A stretch of DNA of 16,200 nt from JANQIO01 sp036351375 (GCA_036351375.1 JAZBOY010000262.1:1-16200); one strand, 5' to 3'. Positions 1 through 13,702 are shown, numbered from the stretch's first letter. Notes: generated from the sequence alone by a model not told the origin. Made by a program: numbers and translations.

Positions 1-990
1 AATCTCGACTACGCCCCGCTGGCAGAAATCATGGGCCGGGTGCTGTGGTCGCCGGAGATCTTCAACTGCAACGCCCCGGATACCGGCAACATGGAAGTGT
101 TCATGAAGTACGGCACCGAGGCCCAGAAAGCCCAGTGGCTGGAGCCGCTGCTGAATGGCGACATCCGCTCTGCCTACGCCATGACCGAACCGGCGGTGGC
201 CTCCTCCGACGCCACCAACATAGAAACCCGCATCGAGCGCGATGGCGATGACTATGTTATCAACGGTCGCAAGTGGTTCATCACCGGCGCGATGAACGAG
301 CGCACCAGGATCTTCATCGTCATGGGCAAGTCCGACCCCGACAACGAAAACCGTCACAAGCAGCAAAGCCAGATCCTGGTGCCCAAAGACACGCCCGGCG
401 TTATCGTCGAGCGCGCGCTCAAGACCTTCAACTACGACGATGCCCCCATCGGCCACGCCGAGGTAGTATTCGACAACGTGCGGGTGCCCGCCGAGAACAT
501 GCTGCTGGGCGAGGGCCGCGGTTTCGAGATTGCCCAGGGCCGCCTTGGCCCGGGTCGGCTGCACCACTGCATGCGCCTGATCGGCGCCGCCCAGCGGGCC
601 CTGGAACTGGCCTGCCAACGGGTCGAGCAACGCTCCACCTTCGGCAAGACCCTGTCCCAGCACCAGAGCATTCGTGAAGACATGGCGGTGAGCTTCTGCG
701 AAATCGAGCAGGTGCGGCTGCTGACCCTGAAGACCGCCGACCGGCTAGACCAGCTCGGCAACAAGGAAGCCCGCGACTATATTGCCGCCGCCAAGATCTC
801 CACGCCGTTGACGGTGCAGAACGTCATCGACCGCTGTATGCAGGTCTTCGGCGCCGGCGGCATGTGCCAGGACTACTTCATGGCCGAGGCCTACAATTAT
901 GCGCGCTGGTGCCGACAGGCCGACGGCCCCGACCAGGTCCACATGATGGCGCTGGGCAAACAACTCATTCAACGCTACGGACATTCATGA
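1..990 (+). CDS. acyl-CoA dehydrogenase, ACAD10/11 type (5'-partial)
   Basis: Flavin-dependent acyl-CoA dehydrogenase, presumably cytoplasmic, acting in beta-oxidation or a related acyl-CoA route. The frame is open from base 1 (N-L-D-Y-A-P-L-A-E), so the N-terminus lies outside the window and about 329 residues are visible. Seen: the middle-domain signature AMTEPAVASSDATN, where the family contacts FAD and substrate; the beta-barrel region with NGRKWFITGA; the C-terminal helical domain with STFGKTLSQHQ; and the closing QADGPDQVHM segment, which aligns with the catalytic-base region of ACAD11-like enzymes. The wording of these motifs is closest to ACAD10/11, not to short- or medium-chain enzymes. 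The next gene overlaps its stop by ATGA and encodes the matching kinase. Family is secure; the substrate is inferred, with 4-hydroxyacyl-CoA or branched acyl-CoA the best guesses. Confidence 0.93.
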   Translation, partial: NLDYAPLAEIMGRVLWSPEIFNCNAPDTGNMEVFMKYGTEAQKAQWLEPLLNGDIRSAYAMTEPAVASSDATNIETRIERDGDDYVINGRKWFITGAMNERTRIFIVMGKSDPDNENRHKQQSQILVPKDTPGVIVERALKTFNYDDAPIGHAEVVFDNVRVPAENMLLGEGRGFEIAQGRLGPGRLHHCMRLIGAAQRALELACQRVEQRSTFGKTLSQHQSIREDMAVSFCEIEQVRLLTLKTADRLDQLGNKEARDYIAAAKISTPLTVQNVIDRCMQVFGAGGMCQDYFMAEAYNYARWCRQADGPDQVHMMALGKQLIQRYGHS

Positions 991-2012
991 GCACCCAGAC
1001 TCTCGATACCTCACGCCTCCAGGGCTACCTGGAAGAACACATCCCCGGCTTCAGCGGCGAGCTCTGCGCCGAAAAGTTCGCCGGCGGCCAGTCCAACCCG
1101 ACCTTCAAGCTGACGGCGGGCGATGCGCATTACGTGCTGCGCCGCAAGCCACCCGGTGAACTGCTGAAATCCGCCCATGCAGTAGACCGGGAGTACCGGG
1201 TCATTACTGCGCTGGCCGATACCGACGTACCGGTGGCCAAAACCTATTGCCTGTGTGAGGACGAGGATGTCATCGGCTCCATGTTCTACGTCATGGAGTA
1301 CATGGACGGCCGGGTGTTCTGGGATGCCAAGGTCCCGGAGGTTGAAGACAACGACGAGCGCACCGCCATCTACGACGAGATGAATCGGGTACTGGCCAAC
1401 CTTCACAACGTCGACATCGATGCCGTGGGACTGGCTGACTTCGGCCGGCCCGGCAACTACTTCGAGCGCCAGATCAGCCGCTGGACCAAGCAGTACCGGG
1501 CCAGCGAGACCGAGCACAACGCCGATATGGAAACCCTGATCGAGTGGCTGCCCGCCAACCTGCCGCCGGACGACGGCGTAGTCAGCCTGGTGCACGGCGA
1601 CTACCGGCTCGACAACGTCATGTTCCACAAGACCGAGCCGCGCATCATCGCCGTGCTGGACTGGGAACTGTCGACGCTGGGGCACCCGCTCGCGGACCTG
1701 TCCTACCAGTGCATGGCCTGGGCGCTGCCCTACTCCGAACAGGGCATGAGCGGCCTGGGCGGCGTTGACCGCTCAGCCCTCGGATTGCCCAGCGACGAGG
1801 AATATGTGGCGCGCTACTGCGAGCGCACCGGCCGCAGCAATATCGAGAACTGGAACTTCTACATGGTGTTCTGCTTCTTCCGCCTGGCAGCCATCCTGCA
1901 GGGCGTGAAAAAGCGCGCACTGATCGGCACCGCTTCCAGCGCCGAGGCCACCGCCAAGGCCGCCGCGGTAGATCCGCTGGCCGCGGCCGGCGTCGCCTGC
2001 ATCAATGGCTGA
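987..2012 (+). CDS. ACAD10/11-type phosphotransferase (APH-fold kinase)
   Basis: 341-residue kinase of the aminoglycoside-phosphotransferase fold, matching the kinase domain fused to acyl-CoA dehydrogenase in animal ACAD10/11. Seen: LRRKPPGELL with a candidate ATP-binding Lys54, the family signature SAHAVDREYRV, the catalytic loop HGDYRLDN (Asp205, Asn210) and the metal-binding VLDWE (Asp225). I chose the ATG at 987 because its ATGA overlaps the stop of the dehydrogenase, the usual sign of translational coupling, and because the family N-terminus starts here; an open frame continues upstream to 864 but only shadows the dehydrogenase. In Pseudomonas putida levulinate catabolism (LvaA/LvaC) and in mammals, this pair phosphorylates a 4-hydroxyacyl-CoA and eliminates phosphate to give an enoyl-CoA. 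The same job here is inferred from pairing and motifs. Confidence 0.9.
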   Translation: MSTQTLDTSRLQGYLEEHIPGFSGELCAEKFAGGQSNPTFKLTAGDAHYVLRRKPPGELLKSAHAVDREYRVITALADTDVPVAKTYCLCEDEDVIGSMFYVMEYMDGRVFWDAKVPEVEDNDERTAIYDEMNRVLANLHNVDIDAVGLADFGRPGNYFERQISRWTKQYRASETEHNADMETLIEWLPANLPPDDGVVSLVHGDYRLDNVMFHKTEPRIIAVLDWELSTLGHPLADLSYQCMAWALPYSEQGMSGLGGVDRSALGLPSDEEYVARYCERTGRSNIENWNFYMVFCFFRLAAILQGVKKRALIGTASSAEATAKAAAVDPLAAAGVACING

Positions 2013-2079
2013 ACGCCCGTGAACACTTTACTCAATCAACACAAACAACTGACAGACCCCCGAAGAGAGGAGACCCGCA

Positions 2080-2844
2080 ATGTCTGACGAAGTATTGACC
2101 AGTGCCGAGAACGGCGTCCTGGTAGTAACCCTGAATCGCCCCGAGGCAAAAAATGCCGCCAACCGGGCGCTGGCCGAAGGCGTGGCCGCGGCCATGGACG
2201 AGCTGGACAGCAACGACGAACTGCGCGTTGCCATCCTCACCGGTGCCGGCGGCACGTTCTGCTCTGGCATGGACCTGAAGGCCTTTGTCAGCGGCGAAAC
2301 CCCGGTGGTCAAAGGTCGCGGTTTCGCCGGCCTCACCGAGCAGGGCCCGCGCAAGCCGCTGATTGCCGCGGTGGAAGGCTATGCCCTGGCCGGTGGCCTG
2401 GAGCTGGCGATTTCCTGCGACATGATCATCGCCGCCGAGGATTCCAAGTTCGGCATCCCGGAAGCCAAGCGTGGCCTGGCCGCCGGCGCCGGCGGATTGA
2501 TGAAGCTGCCGCGGCAGATTCCCTCCCGGGTAGCAATGGAGCTGGCACTCACCGGTGATTTCATTTCCGCCCAGCGCGCCTACGAACTGGGCATGATCAA
2601 CCAGGTGGTTCCCTCCGGCACCGCCCTGGATGCCGCCAAAGCGCTGGCCGACAAGATCGCCGCCAACGGCCCGCTGGCCGTGGCCGCCAGCAAGCAGGTA
2701 ATTGTCGAGCAATCTGACTGGTCGCAGGTGGATATGTGGGCCAAGCAGCAGGACATCATCAACCCGGTGTTCACCAGCGAAGACGCTATCGAGGGCGCCA
2801 CCGCCTTTGCCGAGAAGCGCGCACCCAACTGGAAAGGAAAGTAG
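2080..2844 (+). CDS. enoyl-CoA hydratase/isomerase family protein
   Basis: 254-residue crotonase-fold enzyme of normal family length. It likely hydrates a 2-enoyl-CoA to the 3-hydroxyacyl-CoA in the cytoplasm. Seen: the acyl-CoA-binding strand LNRPEAKNA, the oxyanion-hole segments TGAGGTFCSGMDLKAF and EGYALAGGLEL, and IPEAKRGLAAGAGG. Glu108 (GGLEL) and Glu128 (IPEAK) sit 20 residues apart, the same spacing as the two catalytic glutamates of rat mitochondrial hydratase (Glu144/Glu164), so a true hydratase is favoured over isomerase-only relatives. The ATG at 2080 is preceded by a strong AG-rich ribosome binding site (GAGAGGAG, about 2065-2072). It follows the kinase gene by 67 bp in the same direction, and supplies the step after dehydrogenation or elimination. 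Confidence 0.92.
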   Translation: MSDEVLTSAENGVLVVTLNRPEAKNAANRALAEGVAAAMDELDSNDELRVAILTGAGGTFCSGMDLKAFVSGETPVVKGRGFAGLTEQGPRKPLIAAVEGYALAGGLELAISCDMIIAAEDSKFGIPEAKRGLAAGAGGLMKLPRQIPSRVAMELALTGDFISAQRAYELGMINQVVPSGTALDAAKALADKIAANGPLAVAASKQVIVEQSDWSQVDMWAKQQDIINPVFTSEDAIEGATAFAEKRAPNWKGK

Positions 2845-2857
2845 GCACCGCAACATC

Positions 2858-2902
2858 GCGGGTAGCGATCCATTGCCCGCGAGGCAATAGTCGCGTACCC
2901 GC
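2858..2902 (+). repeat. intercistronic stem-loop (imperfect inverted repeat)
   Basis: A 45-nt near-palindrome starts 13 nt after the crotonase stop. The outer arms GCGGGTA (2858-2864) and TACCCGC (2896-2902) pair perfectly. GCGA/TCGC continues the stem past one bulged G, and ATTGCC (2872-2877) pairs with GGCAAT (2883-2888) around a 5-nt CGCGA loop. In all 17 base pairs are possible. No T-run follows, so it does not look like a rho-independent terminator. An mRNA-stability, processing or REP-like element that sets the ratio of upstream to thiolase message is the likeliest reading. Confidence 0.7.
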
Positions 2903-2933
2903 CCACGCCGATCTCCCGACAAACGACAACCCC

Positions 2934-2962
2934 TTCCGGAGCAACCTGCGATGCCTCCGGAA
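2934..2962 (+). promoter_or_regulatory. leader hairpin upstream of thiolase gene
   Basis: Perfect 8-bp inverted repeat TTCCGGAG (2934-2941) / CTCCGGAA (2955-2962) with a 13-nt loop. It ends about 19 nt before the thiolase ATG and directly before its ribosome binding site (GAAGAGGA, about 2966-2973). It could be an operator or a structural leader; there is no T-run to make it a terminator. Confidence 0.45.
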
Positions 2963-2981
2963 ATAGAAGAGGAATCCAACC

Positions 2982-4217
2982 ATGGCCGAAGCCTGGATTA
3001 TCGACGCCTGCCGCACTCCGCGCGGTATTGGCAAACCGGAAAAAGGCGCACTGGCGCACCTGCACCCTCAGCACCTGGGCGCTACCGTGCTCAAGGCCAT
3101 CGCCGAGCGCAATGACCTCAACACTGCAGAGGTAGACGACATCGTCTGGGGCACCAGCTCCCAGCGCGGCACCCAGAAAGGCGACCTCGGCCGCATGGCG
3201 GCCCTGGCGGCGGGTTACGACATCCGCTCCAGCGCAGTAACGCTGGACCGCTTCTGCGGTTCCGGCATCACCTCGGTCAACATGGCGGCCACCAGCATCA
3301 TGGCCGGCATGGAAGACTGCACCATCGGTGGCGGTACTGAGATGATGTCCCTGTATGGCACCTTTGCCGACCAGTCGCCCTTTATCGACAGCGACAACCT
3401 GGAACTGCGGGAAATGCACCCGCAGCCCCACCAGGGCGTATGCGGCGATGCCATTGCCACCCTAGAAGGTATCGACCGCGAGGCCGTCGACGCGCTGGCG
3501 GTGGTGTCCCAGCAGAATGCCGACCGTGCCATCAAGGAAGGTCGCTTTGCCAAGTCACTGGTACCGGTACACAACCCCGACGGCAGCCTGGCGCTGGACC
3601 AGGAGCAGTTTCCGCGCCCGCAGACCACGATGGAGTCACTCGCCGGGCTGGATCCCTCCTTTGAACGCCTGGCGGACTACCCGCTGGACGAGGCCGGCAC
3701 CACTTTCCGCGGCCTGATCAACAAGAAGTTTCCGGACCTGCAGATCAACCACGTGCACCACGCCGGCAACTCCTCGGGTGTGGTAGACGGTGCCGCCGCG
3801 GTACTGATGGCGTCACCGGAATACGCCCAGTCGCAGGGCTGGAAGCCGCGGGCGCGGATCGTCGCCATGGCCAATATGGGCGACGACCCCACCTTGATGC
3901 TGAATGCACCGGTACCGGCCGCGCGCAAGGTGCTGGCCAAGGCCGGCATGTCGCTCGACGATATCGACCTGTTCGAAATCAACGAGGCCTTCTCGGTAGT
4001 GGCGGAGCGCTTTATTCGCCACCTTGACCTCGATCGCGAGAAGGTCAACGTGAACGGCGGCGCCATGGCGCTGGGTCACCCCATTGGGGCCACCGGTTCC
4101 ATCCTGATCGGCACCATGATCGACGAGCTGGAGCGCGCCGACAAGCAGTTCGGGCTGGTCACGATGTGCGCCGCCGGCGGCATGGCCCCGGCGGTCATTA
4201 TCGAAAGGATGTCCTGA
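2982..4217 (+). CDS. acetyl-CoA C-acyltransferase (thiolase)
   Basis: 411-residue thiolase that cleaves 3-ketoacyl-CoA to acetyl-CoA and a shortened acyl-CoA, or runs in reverse as an acetoacetyl-CoA synthase. Seen: nucleophile Cys92 in RFCGSGITS, the NEAF motif (residues 334-337), His366 in AMALGHPIGATG and the second catalytic cysteine, Cys396, in TMCAAGGM, so all four active-site blocks of a degradative or biosynthetic thiolase are intact. The ATG is preceded by GAAGAGGA at a good distance. It is the last gene of the visible operon and is followed by a GC-rich terminator hairpin. No 3-hydroxyacyl-CoA dehydrogenase lies in the visible part; it may sit upstream of the window or elsewhere. 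Chain-length preference cannot be read from the sequence. Confidence 0.94.
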   Translation: MAEAWIIDACRTPRGIGKPEKGALAHLHPQHLGATVLKAIAERNDLNTAEVDDIVWGTSSQRGTQKGDLGRMAALAAGYDIRSSAVTLDRFCGSGITSVNMAATSIMAGMEDCTIGGGTEMMSLYGTFADQSPFIDSDNLELREMHPQPHQGVCGDAIATLEGIDREAVDALAVVSQQNADRAIKEGRFAKSLVPVHNPDGSLALDQEQFPRPQTTMESLAGLDPSFERLADYPLDEAGTTFRGLINKKFPDLQINHVHHAGNSSGVVDGAAAVLMASPEYAQSQGWKPRARIVAMANMGDDPTLMLNAPVPAARKVLAKAGMSLDDIDLFEINEAFSVVAERFIRHLDLDREKVNVNGGAMALGHPIGATGSILIGTMIDELERADKQFGLVTMCAAGGMAPAVIIERMS

Positions 4218-4240
4218 GTCTGGCCGGTACCTGAAAAGAG

Positions 4241-4280
4241 GCGGGGGCGGTCGCTTGCGCAACCCGCCCCCGCTGTTTCG
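4241..4280 (+). terminator. putative terminator of the acyl-CoA operon
   Basis: Perfect 10-bp GC stem GCGGGGGCGG (4241-4250) / CCGCCCCCGC (4264-4273) with a 13-nt loop, 24 nt after the thiolase stop. It is followed by TGTTTCG, a short T-poor tail. The stem is very strong, but the weak U-tract means termination could be partial. Confidence 0.65.
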
Positions 4281-4600
4281 CCTTCCCTAGCGAAACCCGT
4301 GTCATGCGCATCCCCTGCGCATGCCCTGTTCACTCCCCTGCGGCCGCAGCCAGCAGGGCGCCCGAGTGTTCCCTGGTGTGCACCAGTGTCAGGCCAATGC
4401 GAGGGCCAGCATGGCGAACACAACTGCGTACCTGACGCTTCGATGCTGCCAACAATCTCGCAAACCTTGTTCCCACCACTGCATTTCAACCCCCGGCGAA
4501 GCGAGCTTTTCGCTTCACGCGCCGCTCTGGCGCCACAGCCCCGGACCTGGACCGTATACATCAAGTGTGCCAATTTCTGTACCGGAAACAATTGGACGGA
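4281..4600. other. intergenic stretch without a convincing gene
   Basis: About 320 bp between the operon terminator and the 3' end of the minus-strand peptidase gene. Open frames exist on both strands, but none shows a recognisable domain, ribosome binding site or homologue-like composition. The only structure I see is a 7-bp hairpin, GAAGCGA (4498-4504) / TCGCTTC (4510-4516), with a 5-nt loop. Confidence 0.5.
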
Positions 4601-4601
4601 A

Positions 4602-4623
4602 GGACTAAACGAAGGCTTAGTCC
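4602..4623 (-). terminator. inverted repeat at the 3' end of the peptidase gene
   Basis: GGACTAA (4602-4608) pairs with TTAGTCC (4617-4623) around an 8-nt loop, 7 nt past the stop of the minus-strand gene. Read on the minus strand it is followed by TTCCGTCCAATTGTTT, so it may end that transcript. It also contains CTAAAC-N4-GCTTAG, nearly the palindrome found at 5425-5440, so an operator role is an alternative. Confidence 0.45.
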
Positions 4624-4630
4624 CCTTGGC

Positions 4631-5332
4631 CTAGAGTGATACCTCGACCAGGCCCCGCGGCCGCCCGGTGGCGCTGTCCTGCTCCTGCATGGCGCCGTAC
4701 AGCAACTCCAGCGGCACCCAGGTATGCGGGTACTTGTAGCTGGCAGTGTCCAGGATCAGCACCTGGTCGCTGTCCGCGTTATAAGCCGCCAGCGGCGATA
4801 TGTGCCCTACCCGCCCCTGGCCCAGGGCCTCGCGCTGGTAGTTCACCAGCAGGTAATCATCGGGCGTAGACAGATTGCGCGCTACCAGCTCACGAAACTC
4901 CGCCAGGCTCAGCTGGTCACCGTGCAGGGACTGGGCCGCCAGCCCATGGGCGCGCAGCAATCCCGCCAGGTCGACCAGGGACATGCCGCCCAGGGTCACC
5001 TGCATTCGGGTGCGCACCGGGTCGGTGGCATCAATGAAAAAATCTGACTGACCGACATCGGCCCCCAGGGCATTCAGCACAATCACGCTACTGGCCACAC
5101 CGCAGTAGCTGCCCAGCGCCTGGGATTGGTAGGTTTCCGCCAGCGCCGGGTAATCGGCTTTATACCCGGCCAGCTCCAGCAGCTGCCTGCCTTCAGCGGT
5201 TTCCGCCGATACCAATGCGGCGGGCAGCGGCAGGTCCTGCGGGCGCGGTTGCAGCAGGTACCAGACGTAGCCGGCAAGACCCAGCGGCAGCAGCACCACC
5301 AGCAGGGCCAGGATTTTCAGTGCGCGTTTCAC
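4631..5332 (-). CDS. phytochelatin-synthase-fold cysteine peptidase, membrane anchored
   Basis: 233-residue member of the phytochelatin synthase (papain-like) family. Seen: a hydrophobic N-terminal anchor or signal (residues about 5-26, after MKRALK), so the enzyme domain is probably outside the inner membrane. The catalytic block QALGSYCGVASSVIVLNALG has Gln71 and Cys77; His177 lies in RVGHISPLAAY and Asp195 in VLILDTASYKYP, giving the complete Cys-His-Asp triad. It has only the catalytic domain, like short prokaryotic homologues; the cyanobacterial one mainly removes glycine from glutathione and makes little phytochelatin. The likely role is glutathione or thiol-peptide turnover or metal-thiol handling; the substrate is inferred. 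It is a single gene, divergent from the kinase gene. An alternative is a gamma-glutamyl-peptide processing enzyme unrelated to metals. Confidence 0.85.
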   Translation of the reverse strand: MKRALKILALLVVLLPLGLAGYVWYLLQPRPQDLPLPAALVSAETAEGRQLLELAGYKADYPALAETYQSQALGSYCGVASSVIVLNALGADVGQSDFFIDATDPVRTRMQVTLGGMSLVDLAGLLRAHGLAAQSLHGDQLSLAEFRELVARNLSTPDDYLLVNYQREALGQGRVGHISPLAAYNADSDQVLILDTASYKYPHTWVPLELLYGAMQEQDSATGRPRGLVEVSL

Positions 5333-5422
5333 GGTAACCCCCGTGTGTGCATCGAGTTGTGCCCTCCGATACTAGCGAACCTGCTGCCGCTTGTCGGCGC
5401 CGGGATGCTCAGGACCCATTCG

Positions 5423-5442
5423 GCCTAAACCAAAGTTTAGGC
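5423..5442. promoter_or_regulatory. perfect palindrome in the divergent intergenic region
   Basis: GCCTAAAC (5423-5430) and GTTTAGGC (5435-5442) form a perfect 8-bp inverted repeat with a 4-nt CAAA spacer. It sits between the minus-strand peptidase gene and the plus-strand histidine kinase. Its symmetry and position fit a dimeric regulator site. A close relative occurs at 4605-4620, and the 9-mer CTAAACCAA recurs in the regulator promoter at 13619-13627. Confidence 0.5.
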
Positions 5443-5537
5443 TGCCCGCCGCTCACCCCTACGACGTACGACGTATTGGCAGGGCTGCGGGATTGCACTA
5501 CTTTGACACGTTGAGACCACGTCGAGGCCGTCGCGAC

Positions 5538-7262
5538 TTGAAACGCCACACCACGCCGCCTGACGCCGCCCTCGAAGAGGAGCTGCTGAGGCTTCTGTCC
5601 ACCCAGGTGACCCACTCGCCGGTGAGCGTGGTGGTGGCGATGGGCATCATTGCCTATATGGCCTACCAGCAGGCACCGGACCTGATCGCCCTGTGGGGCG
5701 CCTGGCTGGGCCTGGTGGTACTGGCCCAGGCCGCCCGGGTGGTCATTATTCGCGGCCTGCGCAAGCGCAGCCACCTGGAGCCCCATCGCACCCTGCGCAC
5801 CGCGGCCCTGGTCAACGTCTGCAACACCATCCTGCACAGCGTCTCGCTGGTATTTTTCCCGCTGTTCACGCCCTTCCAGGCGGCCCTGCAATCCATGCTG
5901 ATTATCGGCATGGGCGTGGTGTCCACGGTCACCGCCATGGGCTTCATGCCTTTCGCCCTCGCGCATATCTGCCTGGGCCTGCTGCCACTGTTCAGCATGT
6001 GGATCTGGAGCGGCCTGGCCGGTCCCAGCGGCGCCATGGGCATTTTGATCGCGCTCAACGGCATTGCCTATATGGTGAGCCTGTTCTTCGTCTCGCGGCG
6101 CATCTTCGCGATGTTCCGGGAGTCCTTCGAAATGCGCGCGCAGCTCGAGGAGGCGCTGGCCAAGGCAGAAGCCGCCGGCAGCGCCAAGACCCGCTTCCTG
6201 GCGGCGGCCAGCCACGACCTGCGCCAGCCCATTCACACCCTTTCACTGTTCAGCGCAGCGCTCGGCATGCGCGAGCTGGATGACAAGGCCAGCCATATCG
6301 CCGAGAACATCGACAACGCGGTCAAGGCGCTGGCCTACCAGCTCGATGCGCTGCTCGACATCAGCAAGCTGGACGCCGGAATTGTCTCAGTGAAGGTCAA
6401 CCGCTTCAGCTTGCACAACATGATGTGCAGGCTCTATGACGAGTTCCAGGTGACTGCCGCCGAGAAGGACATCACCATCTCCCTCGACTGCCCGGAGGAC
6501 GCGGTAGTGCGCACCGACCCCGGCCTGCTGGAGCGTATCCTGCGCAACCTGGTCACCAACGCCATCGCCCACAACCGCGACTGCAGGATTCAGCTGGTTG
6601 CCAGCCAGGCGGCCGGCAGCTGGGAGTTGAGCGTATCGGATACTGGTTCCGGCATCTCGGAAGCGGACCAGGAACACATCTTCGAGGAGTTCTACCAGGT
6701 GGCTAACCCGGAGCGCGACCGCAGCAAAGGTCTTGGCCTGGGGCTTGCCATCGTGCAGCGCCTGTCGCACTTGCTGGATCTCGACTTGCGGCTGGAGTCA
6801 GAACCCGGCTGGGGCACACGCTTCACCATGAAAATTCCTGCCGACGCGATTCCCGCCAGCATCGAGGACATTCAGCGGCAGGTGAATTCCCTCGATGAAT
6901 TGAAGATCCTGGTGGTAGACGACGAAAGCCAGGTTCGCGACGGCATGAAAGTGTTGCTGGAAGTACTGGGCTGCAGCGTGCAGGTTGCCAGCAACACCAG
7001 TGACGCCGTGTCCATGGCCACCACCGAGAAGCCCGACCTCGCGCTGGTGGACTTTCGCCTGCGCGACCATGACACCGGGCTCAACACCATCGACAGACTG
7101 CGGCACCTGTACCCGGGCCTGCCCGCCATTATTATCAGCGGTGACACTGCGCCAGACAGGCTGCAGCAGGCCCGTGCGGCCGGTGTACCCATCCTCGCCA
7201 AGCCGGTGCTGGTGGACCCGCTGAAACAGGCAATTTCCAGGGCCTGCCATATCGGAGCCTGA
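5538..7262 (+). CDS. membrane hybrid sensor histidine kinase with receiver domain
   Basis: About 574 residues if started at the TTG at 5538, which is preceded by GAGG at 5524-5527 and starts KRHTTPPDAALEEELLRLL. An ATG at 5391 in the same frame would add 49 odd residues and make the 5423-5442 palindrome coding, so I reject it with moderate confidence. Order: about six membrane segments in residues 30-190; a coiled linker; a histidine phosphoacceptor block AAASHDLRQPIHTL (His226); the ATPase with N box NLVTNAIAHN, DTGSGIS and GLGLGLAIV; then a C-terminal receiver, LKILVVDDES, with phospho-acceptor Asp505 (LVDFRL), ISGD and AKPV. No extracytoplasmic sensor loop is obvious, so sensing is probably within or through the membrane. 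Only 3 nt separate it from the multi-enzyme gene. Its partner is plausibly the regulator at 12952-13593. Confidence 0.9.
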   Translation: MKRHTTPPDAALEEELLRLLSTQVTHSPVSVVVAMGIIAYMAYQQAPDLIALWGAWLGLVVLAQAARVVIIRGLRKRSHLEPHRTLRTAALVNVCNTILHSVSLVFFPLFTPFQAALQSMLIIGMGVVSTVTAMGFMPFALAHICLGLLPLFSMWIWSGLAGPSGAMGILIALNGIAYMVSLFFVSRRIFAMFRESFEMRAQLEEALAKAEAAGSAKTRFLAAASHDLRQPIHTLSLFSAALGMRELDDKASHIAENIDNAVKALAYQLDALLDISKLDAGIVSVKVNRFSLHNMMCRLYDEFQVTAAEKDITISLDCPEDAVVRTDPGLLERILRNLVTNAIAHNRDCRIQLVASQAAGSWELSVSDTGSGISEADQEHIFEEFYQVANPERDRSKGLGLGLAIVQRLSHLLDLDLRLESEPGWGTRFTMKIPADAIPASIEDIQRQVNSLDELKILVVDDESQVRDGMKVLLEVLGCSVQVASNTSDAVSMATTEKPDLALVDFRLRDHDTGLNTIDRLRHLYPGLPAIIISGDTAPDRLQQARAAGVPILAKPVLVDPLKQAISRACHIGA

Positions 7263-7265
7263 GCT

Positions 7266-13040
<5,775 letters not shown>

Positions 13041-13636
13041 AGGCGGCCGACAGGTGGGTTTTGACGGTGCCCTCGGCAATGTTCATCTCCCGGGCAATGA
13101 CCTTGTTGGGCTTACCCTGGATCGCCTTGAGCAGCACGTCGGTCTGGCGCTCCGACAGTAAATCCGAACGCGGGCTGTCATCCACGTGCCGCTCCGGTGT
13201 CGCATTGAGTGCCGCCTGCGGCAGGTAGACGCCGCCTGCCAGAATCAGCTTGAGCGCAGCCACCAGCACTTCCGAGCTGGAGGCTTTCGGCACAAAGCCG
13301 GAAGCGCCCTGGTCGATGGCGTCGCGAATCAGGTCGGGATCATCCATGCCGGATAGCACGGCAATCTGCACGCCCGGGTGGGCCTCGTGAATCTTCTGCA
13401 GGGCGTTGAGCCCGTCGGTGCCGGGCATGTTGAGGTCTAGCAGCGCCAGGTCGATATCGGCATCAGCCAGCACGCCCAGCGCCTCTTCACAGGTGCCGGC
13501 GTCGGTGAAATCTATATCATCGTTGAGGTCGGTAAGAAGGAACCGCATTCCCTGACGAAACATCTCGTGATCGTCAACGAGCAAGACATGCACTGTTATT
13601 ATTTCCGCCGCTGTACCACTAAACCAATGGGGTAGA

Positions 13637-13666
13637 ACGATAGTCCAATTGTCTTCTCTTGTACAA
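13637..13666 (-). promoter_or_regulatory. candidate promoter of the response regulator
   Basis: Read on the minus strand: TTGTAC (13666-13661), an 18-nt spacer, then TATCGT (13642-13637), about 40 nt before the GTG start. Downstream, TACCNC (13614-13619) and GNGGTA (13629-13634) form a loose inverted repeat over the expected transcription start, a position suited to autoregulation. The boxes match sigma-70 consensus only moderately. Confidence 0.35.
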
Positions 13667-13702
13667 CAGCGACAATAGTCATGCACGCTTGCAGATTGCC
13701 CG

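Noticed and set aside
864..986. Upstream extension of the kinase gene
   Set aside because: It overlaps the dehydrogenase C-terminus in another frame, and the ATGA start at 987 matches the family N-terminus.
2032..2979. 315-codon minus-strand open frame
   Set aside because: Antisense to the crotonase gene with catalytic glutamates in place; no domain or ribosome site.
4299..4634. Short open frames in the gap after the thiolase
   Set aside because: Several overlapping frames on both strands, none with a domain, ribosome site or consistent coding signal.
5391..5537. Upstream ATG extension of the histidine kinase
   Set aside because: The 49 extra residues are unlike a kinase N-terminus, the ATG has no good ribosome site, and the perfect palindrome at 5423-5442 suggests regulatory DNA. 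N-terminal sequencing could overturn this.
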